DNA from: Parelaphostrongylus tenuis
Lineage: Eukaryota; Nematoda; Chromadorea; Rhabditida; Metastrongylidae
NCBI GenBank assembly: GCA_019055375.1
Contig: JAHQIW010000264.1
Coordinates: 62,001 to 126,000 of the forward strand
Direction of reading: 5' to 3'
DNA length: 64,000 nucleotides
The translations under genes were made by a program, and so were the position numbers. The notes below the pieces were generated by a model, which saw only the letters and a list, made by a program, of their open reading frames with translations, did not search any database and was not told the DNA's origin. Each line of letters starts with the position of its first letter. Within the stretch, counting starts at the first letter, position 1. Shown in pieces: positions 11,721 through 25,617 of this stretch.

Positions 11721-13479
11721 CCATTTTGCACATCACTCTTTCTATGCTACGACGCATGTATCTGTCAGCCGCAACCGTCAACGGCCTGACCCGGGTAGTC
11801 GGTATCGACACTGAAGCCAGTCATGCTGACAGATATTGGGTACTGATGATCAAATGGATAGAGTGGGATGTGGGTCCAAGTATCGCCTGGCGCGAGAATT
11901 CTGCACATAACACTACACCAAAGGGTATATTTGAAAATGCATACCACCGCTAGAAGCGTTTAAATATAAAAAACTTCATTTGATAAAACAGACATATTTT
12001 ACCTTTTTGGATTTCCCACTGTTGCTGGCGGCAGAACACATTCTGGATTTTCCATCCTCGTTGGCGACAAGATGTATCACATCTAAAATGACATATAAAG
12101 ATAAAATTCTCTTCCTAAAATATCACATACTTGTATCGCTTCCATTCAATGCAGCTTTTTGCGTAAATTCAATGAATGTGATTTTTTCTTTGTAAAGTAG
12201 TGTAAATCTATTGACCGCAGATGTTGCAAAATCAATGATTAAGTTAAATGAGAACATCAAATAAATTTATTACATAGGTGCCAGATTTGTATCAAGGCGC
12301 GCACCTATTTCAGTATGCCGCAATAAGCCAACACGCGGCACTGCAATTACTGTCCATTCATGGGAACATTTCGCACAGAAAGGGTTAACTTTAACGAGGT
12401 CGTAACGGCAGTTGAGCTCTCGCGTAGCGCGATTTTCGTTTCTTGATTACAACGTTTTTTCTCCATTCGGAGAAAAAACTACAGGTATTTGACGTTGATC
12501 TGATGCTCCTTAATCTTCTCTACACTATGCTCTTATGCTTTGGTCCATATATAGCTCTTATATGTGAAAAAAAAGGCCAATAGCAATCCTTTTCTTACTC
12601 ATACAGCGAACTCTATCTGAGCCCTCCTCTAGGAATATAACTAGTTTTAAGATTATCAGATTTTACGCTATCCAGTAATACTAATGAAGTTCCGCCTACA
12701 GAACCTAGCAGAGCGAAAAATGCTCGGTCAGTGTAAAACGTAATCTTGTTTTCGCTGTTACAGCACAATGAGAAGGTGTTTCCAGAAACAAGCACTGTGC
12801 TGAAATCACTAAGAATTCAGTTTTCAAATAAATACTGAAAGTCTAAAGGAATAGACCAGTCCAGCGAAATGACCTTCAAATAGTCAAGTGATATCTGGAG
12901 AGGTTCACGCCATTCCAGACGGGTTAAACCTTTGAGGACCATAAGAGTCATTTTGATGCTCACTGCGCGACTCTGAATTTCACTTAGCTACAGTAATGAC
13001 GAATGGCGCCTCGCGAGAAAATACTAAGACAAGCAGACACGCATGCACGGATATGCAGAGCCGCTTGTCCGACTGCACAACTGAAGTCTGTGATTACAAC
13101 ATCAGAATATATTGAATTTTTAAAATATGATCAAAGTATTATCAGTAAACTCACCAGGGGAACGCCGCTTTACAGGAGCAGATACAACGTTCTCTGAAGA
13201 GAAGATATCCCTACAAACAGTTCATAATTAAAAACAATTCAAGACGAGACATATATAAAAAGTCTGAAGCTGAAGCGCCCAGCAATGATCTACCGTAATG
13301 GATGCGCCAAGCGTGGAACACGCATTGGCCACGATGCATATAGCAGAATAATGATTGTCACCTTCGAATTTCGACCACTCATCTCTTCATAATCAACATT
13401 ACTAGTTAGATTACAAATCATTAGAATGTGTAAACCTTTGTCTACCAGTAGAAGATGTCCTATTGTAATAACCCCCAAG

Positions 13480-13640
13480 GTTCCGTGGACTCACGATTTC
13501 TCCATCTCTAGGTGGCAACTTTGGACGGTCTGTTCCATTTCCTCTGAGATTCTAACCCCCGGCCTGCCATTGCTATACGCGGCACGCCGGGGATTAGAGA
13601 TGCAGAGCACGTGAGTCCACGGTGCCGATAGAATCAAGGA
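13480..13640. repeat. Short hairpin element
   Basis: ccgtggactcacg is matched by its inverse cgtgagtccacgg 120 nt away. Similar hairpin pieces lie at 11300-11470 and 20520-20640. Confidence 0.55.
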
Positions 13641-14414
13641 AAAGTTTTAATTTCTAAAAGTTCATGACACGTAATTCTTCAATCATTTTCGTCAACAATT
13701 CGAATTCTCGAATACAAAAGTTTTTGAATTCACTAGGCAGAATTTCAACTAAAAGGACACAGCAGTGTTCTCCACTTAACGTTCGTTCTTACCAATATCA
13801 CATTTTCCTGAAAGATTTGAAAAATTCTTCTGCGCTTTTTTCGTCTCAAATAGAATGGGTTTGTAGTTAGACTCGAATCAGTGCTTAACTGTGTATTTCA
13901 ACGGATAAAGGACAAAGCCACCAGCGTTGTTAAATCGATGAGGGAACGTCATGCATTAAATATGATTCGTAGCATCACCGAGGTAATTGTATGCATATCA
14001 GGCCATTATGACAGGCGGTGGCCGTGGTCACCGATTTACCAAGTCAGTGGATCCTCTCAGACAAGTCTTGTATCCATTGAACCATCAGGAACGTGTGTGT
14101 TGCAGAGCGTCCTCTAGATTGCGCCGTGAGCGTAGCACTATACCTAATCATAGTGCTACATTACCTACTGATGTACTGATTCAGAGTCTCACCCTACACA
14201 CGCACTAGTCTAGCAGCGAATTCTCAAAGCAGGAAGAAGGAATAAGGAATAAGTGAGGAAAGGAAAGGGCTGATAGGCTAGTCGGCACAGATTGAACCAG
14301 TGAAGATCTATTTACAGCATTGTAGCACTAACCAGTGCAATACACACATCGTAGCACTAAAACGCTAACGAAGTAACATATCATTTACACAAAAAGACAA
14401 GTATTTCATCAATT

Positions 14415-16576
14415 TTACCTGCAGTCTTCGCACTGCCACTTTTCCTCTTCTCCCTCTCCATCAGGACTGTAAGTGGACCACGGGGCACCGGCACAAATTC
14501 GATGACAGTGTACTCCACAAGACTGAAAAAACACATTGCTCGGTATTGCGCTGCTGTCACGCAAGTGATATGGTAATAACCTTTTGCGGACAGCATTTGT
14601 CGACTTTCGCAAGCAACGAGCAATTTTCGTTATTTTAGAGGAATTTTCTCCCTTCCCTTAGGAGAAAAACTTCAGATTTTTGTGTTACTCTGACACCATC
14701 CTGATTACTTCCGCAAACCCACGATGGGCTTGACCGCGAGCTCCGCTCGACCCCACCTGCCTTGATTAGTCCCGAATACAGGACTACTTCGTAGCAAGAC
14801 CCGCAGCTAAATTTAGGACTATTTCGGGTGCAGTTTTGCAACGAAAAGTACTGTAGTCGAGGACTAATCGGGGCAGAGGAGTTGAAGTCGCTCCATCGCT
14901 AGCAGAGACATCCAGCGTGAATTCGCGGAAATCAAACGGCTATATAATCTTGTTTAAACATCTAAGCCGCACTCACGTTTCGTCAGTGTCCCCCGCTTCA
15001 CATTTCACTTTTACATTTCTACTTAATAGCTACCAGCCGTAATCTCGATTCAAAGAAATGGTGAACACAATATCATGCGCTCTCATCATGAACAACATCT
15101 CCCCAACCCTGTTGTAGAGTAGCGTTCAGTGTGAGACGTGGGCCACTGATGAAGCAGGGGCCACCGGCAAAACGTAAGTATGGCTCTGACGCAACAATCT
15201 CGGTAAGGCTTCAGACCTTCTCATACACTCTACTGAATGTTTATAGCGAGGCCTAAAACAGATGACGAGATGGATTCCTTTACACGCTCTTACACTTTTT
15301 GTGCATATAGAACTCTTATGAGAAAAGAAAAACCCCGAGTGTGAAATCTAATTTTCTTTTTGCTCCTATAGCGCACTATCAAGACTTCTTTGAAAAACCA
15401 AACTTATCTCTAAAATTGTCGACATTTATTATTTTACGGTTTTTTTCGTTGTACTATTGAATAAGTAGAGTCTAACCTAACGAAAACATATCCAAAGACT
15501 CTTAAAGCACTCCGGGAGTGAAACAAAACTTCACTTCAACTGCTACATCCTGCTGATAGGGCCTTTTCAAAAACCAATCACAGTTGAATTTCGAAGACAT
15601 TTAAGCTTTCGAGTATTTATAAAAACTCTAGTAAAAAACTAAAACCAGCAAAGAAAGACCTTAAAAGTGTTAGCGTCGAAAACAACACTCACAGTACGCA
15701 AAGGGTAAAGATAAAGCTTACAATGCAAGCATTAAGAGCTTCGTCTGGATTGAAAACTTGATCATCCAAAGCATCATCATCGTCGTATCTGCACGGACCA
15801 AGAATGCTTGTACACGACCTGTAACTGATTTGTTAAGGCTATCCTAACCCTACCATAGGCAGAGACTAGTTATCCCAGAAATTCAAGACTGGGCACATAC
15901 CGTCCTTTCGCAGAGATATGCAGCATCGAATAGTAACATTTGGATCGATAGCTACCATCCATGCTGTCATCATTATACCCAGTGCTACTGAAATGAAGCA
16001 TGAAGAAGAAATGGAGTCACATGTCCAGTGTAGATCTAATTTATTCCACTTACTACGTTTGAATATATATTCCTTGACGTTTCATCTTCTCCTCAAAATA
16101 TGTTTCCTCGTCCGCTCGATTGCATTTAGGACAACGCACTTCTTGGCCACAAATCAAGGTGGCATTCTAGGAGAGATATTTTGCATCAAAGCTTGAGTGA
16201 TCGGAAGCAAGTCAAGGGAGAAGGAGCTATCTCCAAGACTAGAGAAGCCACAGCTTCAACACTCAAAATTTACAAACAAAAACTTTTCCGGACAAGTTCC
16301 ATGAGCGGTGGATGTGGATTGACAACTGATTGTGCATTCATTTTGAGGGCTATAATGGATGGTAGTTCCACCATGAATATCGGGGTAGAAAATATCGAGA
16401 TAGACACAGCGGTTCCTCTCCATTATTTAGGAGAACAAACGAAGAAAGGAACCCTTTCGCGGCGCAAAGACTTTACAGCAGTATTAGTAATGATTCGGAA
16501 GCTTGAATCTTTGGCTACTGCGCTACGTGAACGTTTTATCAAAAAGCCTTTTTATACGCTGTGATATAATATATAT

Positions 16577-16607
<31 letters not shown>

Positions 16608-19600
16608 CACACGTGTTTCGCAGGATAGAGCTGCTGTTTGGAACTACGAGCAACCACTCGATAGCGAAATTTTCGTTGATTCCAACGCTGGCGCTTGATC
16701 CCTGGAAAGACCGTTTTATTTAAGCGTAGCAAAGAAATTAAGACTGAGTTAACGAGGCCTTTATTTTTCTGCTAATCTACGGGCTAGAAGAGAGGAACTA
16801 GTGGCTGCCAGTGGTTTTAACACGGTGGTCGATCGATTGCGCTCATGCATTGCACATACGACAAAAGATTTCTGTTATCTGAGTAAGTTTTTTTCTCTTC
16901 TTGAGAAGAAACTCCCTATGAAACGAATGACTTTATGCTACAAGATTCCCTCTACACGTTCATATGCTTTTCGGACTTCCAGCGAAGCAACTGTGAAAGC
17001 GCGAAGGTGGTGCAAAATATGATTTTATTTTGAATGCTACAGCGTTATGGAATGATCTTTTCAAAAAAGGAGCACGAAGCGCTGTAGCCAGGGATTGAAA
17101 CTTTGGAATGATTACGAGCACTCTTACAGAAATATCTTGCCCAGCGTAAAGATCGTTTCTTAATTTGTTCTCGGATAACGGTAAAGCTTGACACAGCCTA
17201 AGTTGCCAAATCTTCCAAAAGTTGACGATTGATTTTTATGGTGGATTATCGTAACAAGTGGTAAATCAAATATCACGTATATCATTCACACTCACAGACA
17301 GATAAACCAATCAACCCTACGAAGATTCATAGTGATTTTCAGAATATCCCAACGCAGCCAGGAGATGAATTCGCGTATCACCCATACCGGGTACGCGTGG
17401 TGCCTACCACTACATAGCACCAATATCATCGCACTATACTACTCTTTCTTCAATACCTCTATCGTAGTTGTCAGCAACCAATCTCCAACTGGTTTGATCA
17501 GGTAGGCACATGTTGGTATTGAAATAAGTCATGCCTACAGCGGCAGCAGAGCGGTAGTATAGTTGTAGCACGCACCCCCGCATACGTGGGACACGAGTTC
17601 AACTCCTGCCTTATACTGAATGTTTTGCATACCACTCAGTATTCTTCAATGCGTTTATAACATCATACAACTGCTTAGAAACAGTAAGGACGATTTCATT
17701 TGGATTATAACTTATAAATATTTCTAGCCGTATTGTTAACTTCTTCCACGGCCAACATCCGTCAGAACACCTCTAATGACTGAGCTATTAGTCGTACACA
17801 AAGCGTTCGAGAAAGAAGGCTTTGCACACCAAATAGATCACCGAAAGCGATATGGCTCCTATATAGCTCACATCGTTTGCACTAGGCGCGCTATATACAC
17901 GACGCACACTGCCATTTGCATTCTTGTAATAAAGTTTCCTTTTCGCAACAGCTTGAAATTGATTTATAAATAATACCTTCATGCAATCAAAATGATAGAA
18001 CTGCGGCCCACAACAGTCCGTGTAAATGACGGAGTGCATGGAGATCTCACTGTCGACCCGCTCCATGCAAATACAGCATTCATGAGCTATAGTAACCATC
18101 TTCTGAAAAGGAATTTAGAAGGCAGTACCGTAAATTAAACAGTGAGTGGGCCCATAAGAAAAAGTGGGAGGTTTGAGACCACCTACCGTTTCTCAATTTG
18201 AAATAAGATTACCAACATATCACGTCTTATACTTATGGGAACACATAAGCCAGGATCCATTAATAATCTGACGTCTGACAATCCTTCTATATTCAGAGCT
18301 AGACTCATCATCAACCGTGTGGGCCGACCGACGGATAGGACAATATGGTTTCTAATTCTATTACATCCCAGATGCTAAAACGCATTTCAGCCCGTCTGAC
18401 GAACAGTCAGATATTCCTGGACCGCCTACGTAACACGTATCCAAACATAACGTACGTAATGGAGTCATTCAACTACAATACTTTCTATATAGAAATAGAG
18501 TTTCAAGATCCTCGACAAAAACCATCGACACCTTTCTACATGAAACAGGAAAGAGAAAGTACCCTAAATTTGTAAACAGAATTTTGCCAAAAAAAAAATC
18601 CACTGGAATAAGATACTACGGTTGGAAAGAAAGTTCTGAGGTACTACATTAAGTATGAGACAACTGCTATGCATGTCATAGGAATATTACAGTGTCTTAT
18701 GTGGGATTTTCTCAATGAAGGCGTAGATATTATTCGCCTTTATTTTCACTCTGTTACGAGCCCCCGCCATGCCCAACGATACAATCGAAGTTCGTGTTTT
18801 TAATGCAGCGAGACAACGTCAGACGCCTACTGCTAAGGAACCAAAGAAAAGTCTGATGAATTGGACGGAGACAAGGCTCTGCCGCATTCCGCTTAGGATC
18901 CAGATGGCGTCCAATCCGACTTTGGTCTCTTCCAATCAGTGTAACAGATCGCCGTTTTGAATCGCTTGACGGAGAAGCGTGTCAAGAGTTCTGTAATTCG
19001 AAGTCGAAGGTCGACTTTGGCCAGATCCTAAACTCGGCAAAACGACAGCAGAAAGTCGTAGAAAACGATAGCCCTTAGTTCAAAGAGTAGTTACTATTGC
19101 TTTGTTTGGACTTCATGCATAAATTTTCATTTTCTACAAGTGCCCCAGAACTTTTTTACAGACTGATAGTAAGCAATCCTTTAGCTTGAAATATAACATT
19201 TATTCATGGATCCATTATACATGACCCATTATCACAATTCAGTGCGAAAATCCCAACACTTCGATCATTCTATTTGTTTCCTCCGATTTATCCTCCACAT
19301 ATGTCTTCCACATCTCACGTGGTGTTCTGACTTTGCTTGAGAATATCGTCCTTCATGAACGTCGTAGAATGATAGCCGAAACAATTTCTGTTTCAATTCT
19401 AGAAGTGAGACAAGGTTCTTCCTACGGTTTTTGCTGACTGATTGCAAGAAAGTGCTGGGAATAGGCAATAGCGCCTTGCTTTTATCGTCCTTTCTGGTAC
19501 ACTATCAGCAGATCCACGCTACCTTCTTTGCTATTTCGATCAAATAAGCAGGATTGAAACGCTTGAATTTTTCCTTGTCTAGGCTTGAGTGATGGACATA

Positions 19601-22600
19601 AGATAAAGAGTGTGAAAGTAAATAATATGGTATTCCAAAACCAATCTCATGTGAGTAGGGTAGCGTAGTACTCAGTAATGCAGTGCATGAAGAAGTTAGG
19701 AAATATACAGAGCACTATCCGATATCTCCTTCAACACTTTCATACGACCAATAAACTAACTCCTTGAAGATCGTCTTAGCTCGGCTGCCTCCGGGATTGC
19801 AAGGAGAATCGTCTCGACTGATATTCTACGACATCAATAAAGAGGCAAAAGCTTCAGATAACAGCCGAAGCATCACGTAAAACATTTGAAAACCTTTGTA
19901 GAAAATGACTGCGAGAAAACCGATCAAATGAAAGAAGTGCTCAGAGACTCGCATAGTAAAGTCTGATAATGAGCAATGTGAACTGAACAGGTGCGACTGC
20001 ATGATCAACTAGCCGCGGTAGGAAGGGCCCTTAGATGCGATAGCACATTCGATAACCTTCGCCCGCAATTAAACTTTATGGGGACGAACAAGTAGTGTAA
20101 TCATCCTGGTCAAAATGCGTAGTGGGAGTTTTGGAACCTTCAGTGACACTGGACATAAACGAACACTTTCGGGACCGCGAACCCAACTCCTCTGCATAAC
20201 TCACGCACAGCGTGGCAACTGGACGGCTCTTCGTGCTGTGGTCCATTGGGTCGGAGATCACCGTCTGCATCACTCCTCTCTGCCATTCGGCACAATGGCA
20301 CGCTGCGAGCAGTTCGCAGTGACAAGTGCTTCCTACCCATCACGGGGAAATTTCCGATCCCGTACTGCGACGCTTGGCTTTAGTTCTTTTAGTGCTATCT
20401 TTTTGTTTTAGTTACAATATGCTAGAATCACTGACACACCATATCACACCAGATCTCATATAGTAACACCATAACACAAGACTGCTCGCGCGCGATATTG
20501 TACAGAGTAGCAGAGAGGAGTGAGACAGACAGTTGTTCTCGACCCGATTGACGGCGGCACGAAAAGCTGTCCAGCGTTCCCACACAGGATCAGAGATGCA
20601 GAGAAGATGGATCTACAGCTTTTGAAGGAGTAAACAGTTCAAAATTCACTAAAAAAGAAGCCGGATTTGGTCCACACTAAATGCTTTTATGTTCAACTGA
20701 TTTTAACAAATTCTAACAATCTGAAGTAGGGTTAATGTTGTAAAACCACACACCTGTTTCAATAATTCATAATCCGGAAACGTCCTCGCTTTCATTCTGT
20801 CAAAGGCACATGCCGAATGCTTAGGACAAAAACATCTAAATAAAACTTTGTTGAAATAAGATCATCCATAAGTATAGAGTGTTGCGCAAAAATGCGACCT
20901 CAGAAGAGAGCTGAGCACGCATTTCATTCATACCTGAGGCGAGGAAATATCAAAGTATGAGTGGTACGAAAGCGATAGCCTCGGGCGGTGCAGTTGTAGC
21001 ACATACCACGGGTATGTGTGAAGGGCGGGTTTCACTCTTGTCTAGGTTCTAATTTTTTCGCAGCACTCTATGCTCTTGAAGGAACTTCATAAAATCATAC
21101 TACTCCACAGCAGTAAAAAAGTTATTTTAACCAAATCATTCATTTCTCAGATAGAGAGGGATCCATTAGATCTCCACATTGATGCGGGAACGTCATCAGA
21201 AAGAAACAAAGGATAGAAAAATACGCAACAATGTGATGTACAAAGCCTTTGTGTCAGGCGGAAAGCGAACCCGCATTTCATCCCATTCAGGTGTGCATGC
21301 TCTAACCCGTTGCACTACCGACGCCTACTTGGCACCACTCTTTCTACGCTTGAGACCGCTGACGATTGGTTGCTAACAGATAGAGCGTTGTAGAATAGAA
21401 AGAGTGGGCGTAAAACAGGCGTCGGTAGTGCAACGGGTTAGAGCGCGCGTCCTTGCGCAGGGTGAAATGCGAGATGGAGTTTCGCCTAATAAAATAGTTC
21501 TGCAGATCACTGTATATTATTGGGTATATTTACAACATCATACCACCACTGAAAGTGGTCAAATACACAAAAATTCTATAAAATAATAGATATGTAACCC
21601 ACGTAAAGTCCACGAAGTCCATATAGCATCTGAGACGAGTCGCGCATGGAAAGTGAAACACACTGTGGCATCCTTTGACGGAGCAACCAACAAGTGCTCC
21701 TTTTTCTTTACATACTGTACACGTCTATAATGCATTGTGAAAAAATAAATACTAGATACAAAGACTGATGAACCCGTGTATCATCGCTTCCGGCGGTGTG
21801 TGCTAAGTAGCGCACTAGGGGAGCACCTGCACAGTCATCACTTTTGTTACAACGTACACCGATTTTGTCATCAATCAATCGTCACCGGTTTGACCTGGAA
21901 AGCTCAAAGGCTCCTGTTCTGCCATCACTCCATCTGTGATCCAGGTTCAATTCTCTGGGATCAATGCCCGATATGTGCTTGCCAGGCCGAACCGCTGACG
22001 ACTGACTGATGATAGAATCGGTATCTTACAAAATAAAGTGATAGCGGTACAGGAGACTGCTTAGTACACGCCGTTGGAAAGGATTATACACGGTTCAGCT
22101 CCCGCCCAAGGAGGCTTAGTTTTGATACCATTCCACTTTTTTTAAACATGGCTATGACATCAATTTACAGCTAAAAAAGCGGTTACATAAAGATCTGTCG
22201 ATTAACCACGTTGACTTCAGCAAAATCCAACGCGTGTCCGCCAGCGGGAGAACGACTCTTCTGCCCCGATTGGTCGCCGACTGCAACACTACTTTTCGCT
22301 GCAAAACCGGACACGAACAGGTCAAAGACTCTGCTGCGGTTTTGCAACGAAAAGTAGTATTGTAATCGGCGATCGAGGGAGCAGAGAATGCGCAGTCATT
22401 CCCACGCTGGCGGACACGCCCGGTTTGGACCCGCGAAAGTCAACCGGTTATATAATAAATGACCGCATTGTTTTAATCCTGAGTAAATATTACAGACCTA
22501 GTTTCGCCTTCGAGAAAAGTTGGGAGCGGGGGGTTAAGTCCTAACCCTTCGCGGACTTCAGCATAATCGATATTTCGAGTGGCGCGCTATTTTCATTGTT

Positions 22601-25353
22601 CAACGAAGTTTTTTTTCTTTATTTCGGAGATTACTCCAAGTTTTTCGTACGACTTTGATGGAATATTATTTCCTCTATAAGTCAGCATACTTTCTGTCCA
22701 TATATAACCCCTATGTGCAAAGAAAACTCCGAATGTAAAACAGAATGTCATTTTCACAATTCAAGCACCGAATTCACCAAGGTTTGGACTTTCGAATGAG
22801 TTCACTGCACCAACTAAAAGCGATCCACAGACTTTAGATGACCAAAAAGGCAAACAGAGTGTGAAACGTCTCGCTTTTCTGTCACAGCGTACTACAGAGG
22901 TTTTTTCCGAAACCAAGTAAAGTGCTGGAATTTCTAAGATTCAAGCACACGAATAATTATTCAATTACAGGCAAAAAACTTTGTTTAGCAAATTCGCTTG
23001 CGGTCTTGCAATAAAAAGTGGCCCTGTAGTCGGCGATTAATCAGGGTAAAGGAGTTTGAAGCCCTTCCCACGCTGGCGGATACACCCAGTGGGTCCGCCG
23101 GAGTCGATCGGTTGAATTTCGGCGATTCCAACACTGTGCTTGACTTCTGGCTTTTTGGTGCGCTGTAGCAGGGGAGATAATATTATGTTTCACACTTAAC
23201 GTGCTTTGTTCGCACAGCTAGAAGTTGTGGATGGCTTCTAATTAGACACTACTGATATTTATTCAACAGCACAGATCACGGTGATGCTGGAGTCATTTGA
23301 TTTTCAAAGTCTTCATCGAGTGCTATGAGAGCGAAAAGATGATTACATTTCACACTCGGAGTTGCCTGCCAATATAAGAGCTACATACGCTTAGAAAGTA
23401 TATCAGCTTGTAAAGAAAATCAGGGATTATGTTAGTATTGGAAAAACCTATAATTCTTTCTCCAAAACAAAAAAACGAGATTCTCGAAATGACGAAAATC
23501 GCGCGCCGTTTGAGAAAAAGAACTCAACTGCCGTCTACAAAGGGTTAATGAACGGAGATGACGATTAATTTATGACAGAACGATGCAGGCCTCAAAAGGA
23601 GATAAGGCAGCATTACATAATGAATCTTCAAAATTACCAGTAGCCGTCCTCGTATAAATGATTTATTTATTTGGTCCAAATCCATATCAAAGAGCTCCTT
23701 TCCTAGACGAGTCGGATTGTCAACACTTGTTATATCTGACGCCATAAACTAAAAAAAAAAGGACTGAAAACCCATATAAAGATCATTCCTAAAGTAGACA
23801 GAGATACGACTCACAATGCAAAGCTCATGCACAGCAAAAAACAATGGGAAGTCCGGACACCAGATCAGTCGACCACAAGGAATACTCGAGTCATCCTCCA
23901 AGCAAAAAATGCATAATGGTGGTTTCCTGAAGATAAAAATTTCATTAAAAATGTATAACTTGGAATCTATAAGCAACCTGAAAATTGTACTGAGAAATCG
24001 GCTAGCGATCAAACGTCGAAATATTACACAAAGAAAAACAGTTTCCAGAGGTAAACTCACCAATAAAATATCACTAAGCTATTTTTTAAAATTATATTAC
24101 TAGCTAAATCGGGTGTGACGCAGAGATCAGAGGTGCACTGCGACACATTCGATTCTGCATTAAAGCTCACCATACCTCAATTTCTCCGAGGATTGCGTCG
24201 ATACATTGGTAGGTTACGGCAAGTCATTATGATGGTCACGCAAGCATTCATTGAGCTCAAACGATGCTATAAACGCAGTCGAACGGCTGCAACCCTCTCA
24301 GGGACTGGCCAACGCCAGGACCTCTGTACCTCTTATCATTTACTCTATGTAGAATGGTCAGAAATTAGCTGCAATAGCTGCAACATAGACAGGGCTATCA
24401 TGCGTCGACGATTTTTGGGGTTTTGGCGAGACTGAGGATTAGACGACTTCGGCATTAGAGAAATAAGCATCAAATCCATTGAGAAGTGATTACAACTGCA
24501 TGATTTTCACATCGTTCAATTACGAATTTTTTGAGAACATTTTGGTGTACAACATGCCTATACTTGCTCTAGGAAGGAGATGTCTTGGGAACAGAATCGT
24601 TTGCTATTCATACAAGAATGGCGAGTAGAAGAAAATGCTAGCGAAGCGGACAAAATTGATGGAGTCTCAGGAAATGATATGGTTGTAGGAAGGAGGACCA
24701 GAAAGTGGCTCGTGGTTTATAGGTAGAGAGAACAGTCTGGATGATCGGTCGTATTCACGCCATCCACAGGAAGCTGCATTGAACTTGTGCTCCACTTCAC
24801 TAACATTTTCTCCCATGCGCCATTCGTGTATGAGTAGCGAGATAATTTTTTCCCAAGACAGCTCCATCTCAAAGTACATCTAGGCAAAATTTATACCAAA
24901 TCGTTCACAAGAAAATGCGCAATTGACCGATACCAAAACCGCGCAATTTTAATCACTTCAGGTCAATAGATCTGGTGTTCATTGCTCAAGTGCGAAAACT
25001 TATGGAACAGCCTTATATATTCCAGCACCAAACGGCGCATTTCACCAAAGCATAAATCGCAACCCTTTTTAAAAAGCCTAGTGGCTCACCAGCCGGCAAC
25101 GAGCCACCTTCAGTACTGCGTGTAAAGTGAATTGTAAGAAGACTACAGAGAGAGAAGATTCAAAGACAGAAAGAAAAATTAAAAGAGAAATATTGAGAAC
25201 GTACTTCTTATCCAGGCGAAGAAGCGACAAGCCGACCTTCCGCGGGCGATACGCTCGCTCATTCTTTTTCGCTGTTGGCCTGGGAGTTTTTTGAATCCCG
25301 ATCGGATGACTTCTTCTCCCACCTAGAACAACGACCGTGAAGTTACTGAACAT
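14415..25353 (-). CDS. PHF7/G2E3-like triple-PHD (ePHD + RING-like) protein, 10 exons, 368 aa
   Basis: Minus-strand exons: 25353-25205, 23926-23815, 23748-23638, 21724-21603, 20835-20754, 18102-17977, 16166-16054, 15987-15901, 15818-15722 and 14522-14415 (stop). Every junction has GT..AG and agreeing phase; the total is 1107 nt. Residues 1-50 are basic. An extended PHD spans about 55-171: CIFC at 55-58, HELC at 83-86, CTVC at 126-129, HFPC at 148-151, CFCPKH at 166-171. A RING-like PHD spans 202-249: CIC, CC, H229/C232, then CPKC at 246-249. The third PHD spans 303-367, ending CISCGVHCHRIC and WQCEDC. Order and length match mammalian PHF7 (about 380 aa), a nuclear chromatin reader and ubiquitin ligase; function here is inferred. 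The N-terminal exon/ATG is the least certain part, since an acceptor-like tag lies inside it, and extra exons may hide in the 1-2.6 kb introns. Confidence 0.8.
16480..17170. mobile_element. Family G fold-back element with internal (AT)n
   Basis: Left arm tag ggaagcttgaatctttggct (16500), an alternating AT microsatellite at 16565-16605, the core gaccgttttatttaagcg, and the right arm ending near 17165. It lies between exons 6 and 7 of the PHF7-like gene. Diverged partial copies are at 15370-15610, 38100-38460 and 50740-51110. Confidence 0.6.
21235..21560. mobile_element. Family B' element with two inverted tRNA-like arms
   Basis: A minus-oriented tRNA-like arm (21245-21327, ending taacccgttgcactaccgac) and a plus-oriented arm (21418-21490, gcgtcggtagtgcaacgggt) flank a short centre containing actctttctacgc and its inverse. 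Same layout at 32570-32885, 31415-31790 and 54555-54930. Confidence 0.65.
22190..22460. repeat. Family D palindrome
   Basis: Inverted arms: the ctgccccgattggtcgccga and ttttcgctgcaaaaccg tracts meet their reverse complements about 100 nt later. Related sequence lies at 12400-12830, 14640-14960, 22540-23120, 23270-23540, 26600-26690 and 29160-29440. Confidence 0.6.
24460..25000 (-). mobile_element. Palindromic mariner relic (two inverted 5' ends)
   Basis: 24460-24655 and 24810-25000 are inverted copies. Each holds a start-like ATG or its diverged match and a transposase N-terminus: plus-strand MSWEQNRLLFIQEWR at 24580, and minus-strand SWEKIISLLIHEWRMGEN from 24879, continuing to HEPLSGPPS. 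The HTH-type motif resembles SETMAR/mariner N-termini. It lies in intron 1 of the PHF7-like gene. Confidence 0.55.
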
Positions 25354-25617
25354 GTCGATAATCGACTTATCATTGCAGGCTCTTTAAGATATGAGATGTC
25401 AGAGATTTCACGGAGAATAAGACTAAAATCACAAAAATTGGGGATTAATCATATGGTAAGGTTCCAAAAAACCAAGTATTACGTATGCTAACATAGAAAA
25501 TGATAATGGATGGAAGGATTATGCTCTCAACGTTGATCAATCGAGACAGTGCTGCTTATCATCTGAGACAAGTGTGAGATTAATTCGGCACCAATTTACC
25601 AACCCCATAGTCAGAGA

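Noticed and set aside
14415..14612. Single-exon degenerate PHD ORF (in which upstream cysteines seemed mutated)
   Set aside because: A TTTTTTCAG acceptor at 14523 shows that the upstream half is intron; joined to exon 15818-15722 the missing C-x2-C (CISC) is restored in phase.
16181..16564. 127-aa plus-strand ORF
   Set aside because: Its 3' half is the left arm of a family G fold-back element and its 5' end overlaps the exon 7 region of the PHF7-like gene on the other strand.
17788..17976. Continuation of the RING-like ORF past 17977 without an intron
   Set aside because: Reading through loses the last C-x2-C pair; splicing to 16166 restores CPKC at the expected spacing and in phase.
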